From the NCBI GenBank assembly GCA_002390455.1, contig DGPN01000004.1, forward strand, positions 5,604 to 17,222: 11,619 nt of DNA. The letters run 5' to 3'. Source of the stretch: Flavobacteriaceae bacterium UBA4439 (GTDB taxonomy: Bacteria; Bacteroidota; Bacteroidia; Flavobacteriales; Flavobacteriaceae). Made by a program: the position numbers and the translations under genes. Below the pieces are notes generated by a model that made no database searches, was not told the DNA's origin, and saw only the letters and a program-made list of their open reading frames with translations. Below are positions 6,931 through 11,619 of this stretch, piece by piece (position 1 is the stretch's first letter; each line of letters opens with the position of its first letter).

Positions 6931-9900
6931 ATGCAAAGAAATAACGAAATCATTACCCAAAAGAAGTTCAGTAAAATATCAATAGGTTTGTCCTCTCCAG
7001 AGGTGATCTTGGGCAATTCTAGAGGTGAAGTTCTCAAGCCCGAAACGATCAATTACCGAACCCATAAACCCGAACGTGACGGTCTGTTTTGTGAGCGAAT
7101 CTTCGGCCCAGTCAAAGACTTTGAATGTGCCTGTGGTAAGTACAAGCGTATCCGATATAAAGGAATTGTATGTGACCGTTGTGGAGTAGAAGTTACTGAG
7201 AAAAAAGTAAGACGTGACCGTGTTGGTCACATCAATTTAGTGGTTCCAGTAGCACACATCTGGTATTTTAGATCATTGCCCAACAAAATTGGATATCTTT
7301 TAGGTTTACCTTCCAAGAAATTGGATATGATCATTTACTACGAACGATATGTGGTGATCCAACCTGGTAATACTAAAAACGAAGAGGGAGAGCCTACCCA
7401 AAAGATGGACTTCCTCACCGAAGAGGAGTACCTCAACATCATGGAGCAATTGCCTCCTGAGAACCAATTTCTTGATGACAGCGATCCTGAAAAGTTCATC
7501 GCTAAAATGGGTGCAGAATGTTTGATTGAATTATTGTCAAGAATTGACCTTGAGACGCTTTCCTATGAATTGCGTCACAAAGCCAATAACGAAACCTCTA
7601 AGCAAAGAAAAACCGAAGCCCTTAAAAGACTTCAAGTTGTAGAGGCTTTTAAAGATGCCAACGAAAACAGAGAAAATTTACCCGAGTGGATGATTATGAA
7701 GGTTGTTCCTGTGATCCCACCTGAATTAAGACCTTTGGTGCCTTTGGATGGTGGACGTTTCGCCACTTCAGATTTGAATGATTTGTACCGACGTGTCATC
7801 ATCAGAAACAATCGTTTGAAGCGTTTGGTTGAAATCAAAGCCCCCGAGGTTATTTTGAGAAACGAAAAGCGAATGCTTCAGGAATCTGTAGATTCTTTGT
7901 TTGATAATACCAGAAAATCCTCGGCTGTAAAAACAGATTCTAACCGCCCTCTAAAGTCACTATCTGACTCACTCAAAGGAAAGCAAGGGCGTTTTCGTCA
8001 AAACCTTTTGGGGAAAAGGGTAGATTATTCTGCACGATCTGTAATTGTCGTAGGACCCGAATTAAAACTTTTTGAATGTGGACTGCCCAAAGGCATGGCC
8101 GCTGAACTTTACAAACCTTTCATCATCAGAAAATTGATTGAAAGAGGTATTGTAAAGACCGTAAAATCTGCTAAGAAAATCATCGACCGCAAAGAGCCTG
8201 TGGTTTGGGATATACTCGAAAATGTACTCAAGGGTCATCCTGTGTTATTGAATAGGGCTCCTACTTTGCACCGATTGGGGATTCAGGCCTTCCAACCCAA
8301 GTTGATTGAAGGAAAAGCCATTCAGTTGCATCCGCTCGTATGTACGGCCTTTAACGCCGACTTTGACGGAGATCAAATGGCTGTTCACTTACCTTTAGGT
8401 CCAGAAGCCATTTTGGAAGCGCAACTTTTGATGTTGGCTTCTCACAACATTCTCAACCCTGCTAACGGTTCTCCTATTACTGTTCCTTCTCAGGATATGG
8501 TATTGGGACTTTACTATATGACTAAAGCCAGAAAATCAACCAAAGATCTTTCCGTTAAGGGAGAAGGTTTGATTTTTTATTCTGTTGAGGAAGTTCATAT
8601 CGCCTACAATGAAAAGCGCGTGGATCTGAATGCAATGGTTAAAATCAGAGCCAAAGATTTTAACGAAGATGGCGAGTTGGTTTATCAAATCATCGATTCT
8701 ACTGTAGGTCGTATATTGTTTAACGAGGTAGTGCCTGAAAATGCAGGATACTTTAACGAAGTATTGACCAAAAAGAACCTAAGAGAAATCATTGGTAAAA
8801 TTCTAAAAGTGACCAGTGTTCCCGAAACTGCCGAGTTCTTGGATAAAATCAAGAGTATGGGATATGGATTCGCTTTCAAAGGAGGGCTGTCCTTTAGTTT
8901 GGGAGACATTATCATTCCCAAGGAAAAAGTCGAGATGATCGATGATGCCAATACTCAAGTCGATGCCATCTACGGCAACTATAATATGGGATTGATTACG
9001 AACAACGAGCGCTATAATCAAGTTATTGATGTTTGGACATCAACCAATGCCAAGTTGACTGAGTTGGCCATGAAACGCATTAGTGAAGATCAGCAAGGAT
9101 TCAACTCTGTATTTATGATGTTGGATTCAGGAGCCAGGGGATCCAAAGAGCAAATTCGTCAGTTGACCGGAATGCGAGGATTGATGGCAAAACCAAAAAA
9201 GTCTAATGTTGGTGGCGGTGAGATCATTGAAAATCCCATCCTTTCTAACTTTAAAGAAGGCTTGTCCATCTTGGAATACTTTATCTCTACTCACGGAGCG
9301 CGAAAAGGATTGGCAGATACAGCCTTGAAAACTGCTGATGCGGGTTATTTGACCCGAAGATTGGTGGATGTTTCTCAGGATGTAATCGTCAATCTTGAAG
9401 ATTGTGGAACCCTTAGAGGAATAGAGGTTGAACCTCTAAAGAAAAACGAAGAAATTGTTGAGTCCTTGGGAGAGCGTATCCTAGGGCGAGTTTCACTTCA
9501 GGCCGTTGTCGATCCACGATCAGATGAGGTATTGGTCGAGGCTGGAGAACAAATTACGGAAGCTGTAGTCAAGCGCATCGAGAATGCACCCATTAGTAGT
9601 GTTGAAGTTCGATCTCCATTAACTTGTGAGGCACTCAAAGGTATTTGTGCTAAGTGTTATGGTCGAAATCTCTCTACGGGTAAAATGGTTCAAAAAGGAG
9701 AAGCCGTAGGCGTTGTCGCTGCCCAATCTATTGGGGAACCTGGAACACAGTTGACCCTGAGAACCTTCCACGTAGGAGGTGTTGCTGGAAATATTTCTGA
9801 GGAAAATAGATTGGTGGCCAAGTTTGATGGACTCGCCGAAATCGAAGATCTTAAAACGGTCAAAGGTGAAGATTCAGAAGGCAATGAATCCAGTATTGTC

Positions 9901-11241
9901 ATCTCCAGAACCACGGAGTTGAAATTGGTTGACTCCAAAACCAAAAACGTACTTAATACCCACAATATCCCTTATGGATCGTCTATATTTATCAAGAAAG
10001 GATCCAAAATCAAAAAAGGAGATGTCCTATGCCAGTGGGATCCCTTCAATGGTGTGATAGTTTCAGAATTCTCTGGAAAAATCAGTTTTGAAAACATTGA
10101 TCAAGGGATTACTTATCAAGTTGAAATTGATGAGCAAACTGGATTCCAAGAGAAGGTGATTTCTGAATCTCGAAACAAGAAATTGATTCCAACACTCCAC
10201 ATCAAAGATGCCAAAGGCAATACCCTTCGTTCCTACAACTTACCCGTAGGTTCGCATTTGATTGTTAATGATGGAGATAAAATCAAAGAAGGTAAAATCT
10301 TGGTTAAAATCCCAAGAAAATCTGCAAAGTCTGGCGATATTACTGGAGGTCTGCCAAGAGTAACAGAATTATTTGAAGCCCGTAATCCCTCCAACCCAGC
10401 TGTGGTATCAGAGGTTGATGGAGTGGTTTCTTTTGGTAAAATCAAAAGAGGAAACCGCGAAATCATTGTGGAGTCCAAATTTGGGGATATCAAGAAATAT
10501 TTGGTTAAACTATCCAATCAGATCTTGGTCCAGGAAAATGATTTTGTCAAAGCTGGAATGCCACTTTCTGATGGTTCCATTACGCCGACCGATATCCTTA
10601 AAATCAAAGGCCCATCAGCAGTACAACAGTACTTGGTGAATGAAGTGCAAGAGGTTTACCGTTTGCAAGGGGTGAAGATTAATGATAAACACTTTGAAGT
10701 AGTTGTTCGTCAGATGATGCGTAAGGTAAAAATTCAAGATCCAGGAGATTCGATCTTCTTGGAGGGACAATTGGTTTACAAGGCTGATTTCATCATTGAA
10801 AACGACGGTTTATTTGGAAAGAAAATCGTTGAGGAAGTTGGAGCATCAGAAAACCTAAAAGCGGGACAAATGATTACTGCCCGTCAATTACGTGATGAAA
10901 ACTCATTGTTGATCCGTGAGGACAAAGCACCCGTAGTAGCGCGTGATGCTGCTTCGGCTACTGCTACGCCCGAACTTCAAGGAATCACTCGTGCTTCCCT
11001 ACAGACCAAATCATTTATCTCTGCGGCCTCTTTCCAAGAGACTACCAAAGTATTGAATGAAGCGGCGGTTAATGGAAAAATCGACTTTCTCGAAGGACTG
11101 AAAGAAAATGTTATTGTCGGACATAAAATCCCAGCCGGTACTGGTTTGAGATCTTATGACAATGTCATCGTCGGTTCCAAAGATGAGTATACCAGCTTGT
11201 TGATTGACAAAGAAGAAGAAGAACAAGAAGTTAATTTATAG
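6931..11241 (+). CDS. rpoC: DNA-directed RNA polymerase subunit beta'
   Basis: This is the largest catalytic subunit of RNA polymerase. I choose the ATG at 6931 (1436 residues) over an in-frame TTG at 6916, since MQRNNEI leading into F-S-K-I-S-I-G-L-S-S-P-E matches the usual N-terminus. The first zinc site uses C66, C68, C81 and C84. The GKRVDYSARS stretch begins at 361. The catalytic NADFDGDQM lies at 475-483, with magnesium ligands D477, D479 and D481. The second zinc site uses C825, C899, C906 and C909. The bridge helix lies around 780-815 and contains THGARKGLAD. The trigger loop (QLTLRTFH, H947) is interrupted by an insertion of about 180 residues (roughly 951-1134) before GDITGGLPR at 1135. 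The protein ends in an acidic EEEEQE tail. The stop is 3 nt before the next gene. Confidence 0.99.
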   Translation: MQRNNEIITQKKFSKISIGLSSPEVILGNSRGEVLKPETINYRTHKPERDGLFCERIFGPVKDFECACGKYKRIRYKGIVCDRCGVEVTEKKVRRDRVGHINLVVPVAHIWYFRSLPNKIGYLLGLPSKKLDMIIYYERYVVIQPGNTKNEEGEPTQKMDFLTEEEYLNIMEQLPPENQFLDDSDPEKFIAKMGAECLIELLSRIDLETLSYELRHKANNETSKQRKTEALKRLQVVEAFKDANENRENLPEWMIMKVVPVIPPELRPLVPLDGGRFATSDLNDLYRRVIIRNNRLKRLVEIKAPEVILRNEKRMLQESVDSLFDNTRKSSAVKTDSNRPLKSLSDSLKGKQGRFRQNLLGKRVDYSARSVIVVGPELKLFECGLPKGMAAELYKPFIIRKLIERGIVKTVKSAKKIIDRKEPVVWDILENVLKGHPVLLNRAPTLHRLGIQAFQPKLIEGKAIQLHPLVCTAFNADFDGDQMAVHLPLGPEAILEAQLLMLASHNILNPANGSPITVPSQDMVLGLYYMTKARKSTKDLSVKGEGLIFYSVEEVHIAYNEKRVDLNAMVKIRAKDFNEDGELVYQIIDSTVGRILFNEVVPENAGYFNEVLTKKNLREIIGKILKVTSVPETAEFLDKIKSMGYGFAFKGGLSFSLGDIIIPKEKVEMIDDANTQVDAIYGNYNMGLITNNERYNQVIDVWTSTNAKLTELAMKRISEDQQGFNSVFMMLDSGARGSKEQIRQLTGMRGLMAKPKKSNVGGGEIIENPILSNFKEGLSILEYFISTHGARKGLADTALKTADAGYLTRRLVDVSQDVIVNLEDCGTLRGIEVEPLKKNEEIVESLGERILGRVSLQAVVDPRSDEVLVEAGEQITEAVVKRIENAPISSVEVRSPLTCEALKGICAKCYGRNLSTGKMVQKGEAVGVVAAQSIGEPGTQLTLRTFHVGGVAGNISEENRLVAKFDGLAEIEDLKTVKGEDSEGNESSIVISRTTELKLVDSKTKNVLNTHNIPYGSSIFIKKGSKIKKGDVLCQWDPFNGVIVSEFSGKISFENIDQGITYQVEIDEQTGFQEKVISESRNKKLIPTLHIKDAKGNTLRSYNLPVGSHLIVNDGDKIKEGKILVKIPRKSAKSGDITGGLPRVTELFEARNPSNPAVVSEVDGVVSFGKIKRGNREIIVESKFGDIKKYLVKLSNQILVQENDFVKAGMPLSDGSITPTDILKIKGPSAVQQYLVNEVQEVYRLQGVKINDKHFEVVVRQMMRKVKIQDPGDSIFLEGQLVYKADFIIENDGLFGKKIVEEVGASENLKAGQMITARQLRDENSLLIREDKAPVVARDAASATATPELQGITRASLQTKSFISAASFQETTKVLNEAAVNGKIDFLEGLKENVIVGHKIPAGTGLRSYDNVIVGSKDEYTSLLIDKEEEEQEVNL

Positions 11242-11244
11242 TTC

Positions 11245-11559
11245 ATGAGCGATCCCAAAGAGCAAAAAGAACAACAGATTAATATCGAATTAGACGAGTC
11301 TACCTCCCAAGGCACCTACTCTAATTTGGCCATCATCAATCATTCACCATCGGAGTTTGTGGTTGATTTTGTAGCCATCATGCCTGGTACACCCAAGGCT
11401 AAAGTGAAGTCTAGAATTATCTTGACTCCAGAACACGCCAAAAGGTTTCAAAGTGCATTGGCCGATAATATTCGCCGTTATGAAGAGAGTCATGGGGAAA
11501 TCGATTCTAAAGATCAACCTCCGATTCCATTAAACTTTGGACCAACGGGTGAAGCCTAA
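11245..11559 (+). CDS. DUF3467 family protein encoded directly after rpoC
   Basis: This 104-residue protein of unknown function matches, by my recognition, the DUF3467 family, often found after rpoC in Bacteroidota. It has no signal peptide or membrane span, so it is probably cytoplasmic. A charged, Gln-rich N-terminus (1-11) leads into I-N-I-E-L-D-E. The core follows: G23-T-Y-S-N-L-A-I-I-N-H-S-P-S-E-F38, a hydrophobic strand V-V-D-F-V-A-I-M (39-46), P-G-T-P-K-A-K-V, then R57-I-I-L-T-P-E-H-A-K-R-F and an amphipathic helix to about residue 82. The tail is Pro-rich (Q-P-P-I-P-L). The start lies 3 nt after the rpoC stop and the gene ends just before the operon terminator, so its expression is tied to polymerase. 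A role in binding or tuning RNA polymerase is inference only. Confidence 0.9.
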   Translation: MSDPKEQKEQQINIELDESTSQGTYSNLAIINHSPSEFVVDFVAIMPGTPKAKVKSRIILTPEHAKRFQSALADNIRRYEESHGEIDSKDQPPIPLNFGPTGEA

Positions 11560-11562
11560 CTT

Positions 11563-11597
11563 AAAAAACCGTCATAATTATTATGACGGTTTTTTTT
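11563..11597 (+). terminator. Intrinsic terminator at the end of the rpoBC-DUF3467 transcript
   Basis: The stem CCGTCATA (11569-11576) pairs with TATGACGG (11582-11589), and one further A-T pair leaves a three-base loop. An A-run (11563-11568) lies before the stem and eight T bases (11590-11597) follow it, extending the hairpin and giving a full U-tract. The matching A-run means it could also stop transcription arriving on the - strand. It starts 4 nt after the DUF3467 stop. Confidence 0.95.
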
Positions 11598-11599
11598 AT

Positions 11600-11613
11600 T
11601 CAATAATTATTGA
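11600..11613. repeat. Short AT-rich palindrome after the terminator
   Basis: TCAATAATTATTGA is a perfect 14-nt palindrome just after the terminator's T-run. It could be an operator-like site for the next gene or a chance AT-rich palindrome. The window ends six bases later, so no context is available. Confidence 0.2.
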
Positions 11614-11619
11614 TTTGTA

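Overview
This window is a conserved housekeeping locus: the protein-translocation, transcription and ribosomal-protein cluster secE-nusG-rplK-rplA-rplJ-rplL-rpoB-rpoC, followed by a short gene for a DUF3467-family protein. All genes are on the + strand. The first bases are the 3' end of a tRNA, probably tRNA-Trp, which usually precedes secE in this lineage.

The organism is almost certainly a member of Bacteroidota, most likely Flavobacteriales. The beta and beta' subunits read like flavobacterial homologues over long stretches, from memory and without a database search. Starts lack usable Shine-Dalgarno sequences and several have A/T-rich leaders. A DUF3467 gene directly after rpoC and a tRNA directly before secE fit the same group. 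The DNA is moderately AT-rich. I see no insertion sequence, frameshift, CRISPR array or sign of recent transfer, and every gene looks intact.

Layout: the tRNA 3' end (1-20); secE and nusG (38-789, 2 nt apart); a 63-nt spacer with a perfect 10-bp hairpin and an 11-codon mini-ORF starting directly after the nusG stop; rplK and rplA (853-1996, 10 nt apart); a 16-nt spacer that is almost entirely a palindrome; rplJ (2013-2528); a 65-nt A-rich leader; rplL (2594-2974); a 124-nt spacer with a strong hairpin, a second small palindrome and an 8-codon mini-ORF whose stop touches the rpoB start; rpoB (3099-6908); rpoC (best start 6931, to 11241); the DUF3467 gene (11245-11559); and a strong bidirectional intrinsic terminator (11563-11597).

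The genes supply the stalk and L1-arm proteins of the 50S subunit (L11, L1, L10, L7/L12), the two large RNA polymerase subunits, the elongation factor NusG that links polymerase to the ribosome, and the SecE subunit of the translocon. No internal intrinsic terminator with a clear U-tract is visible, so read-through to the 11.57 kb terminator is plausible. The spacer hairpins before rplK and rpoB are the best candidates for differential control. The least understood item is the DUF3467 gene, whose placement suggests a polymerase-linked role. I do not see a new multi-gene system here.
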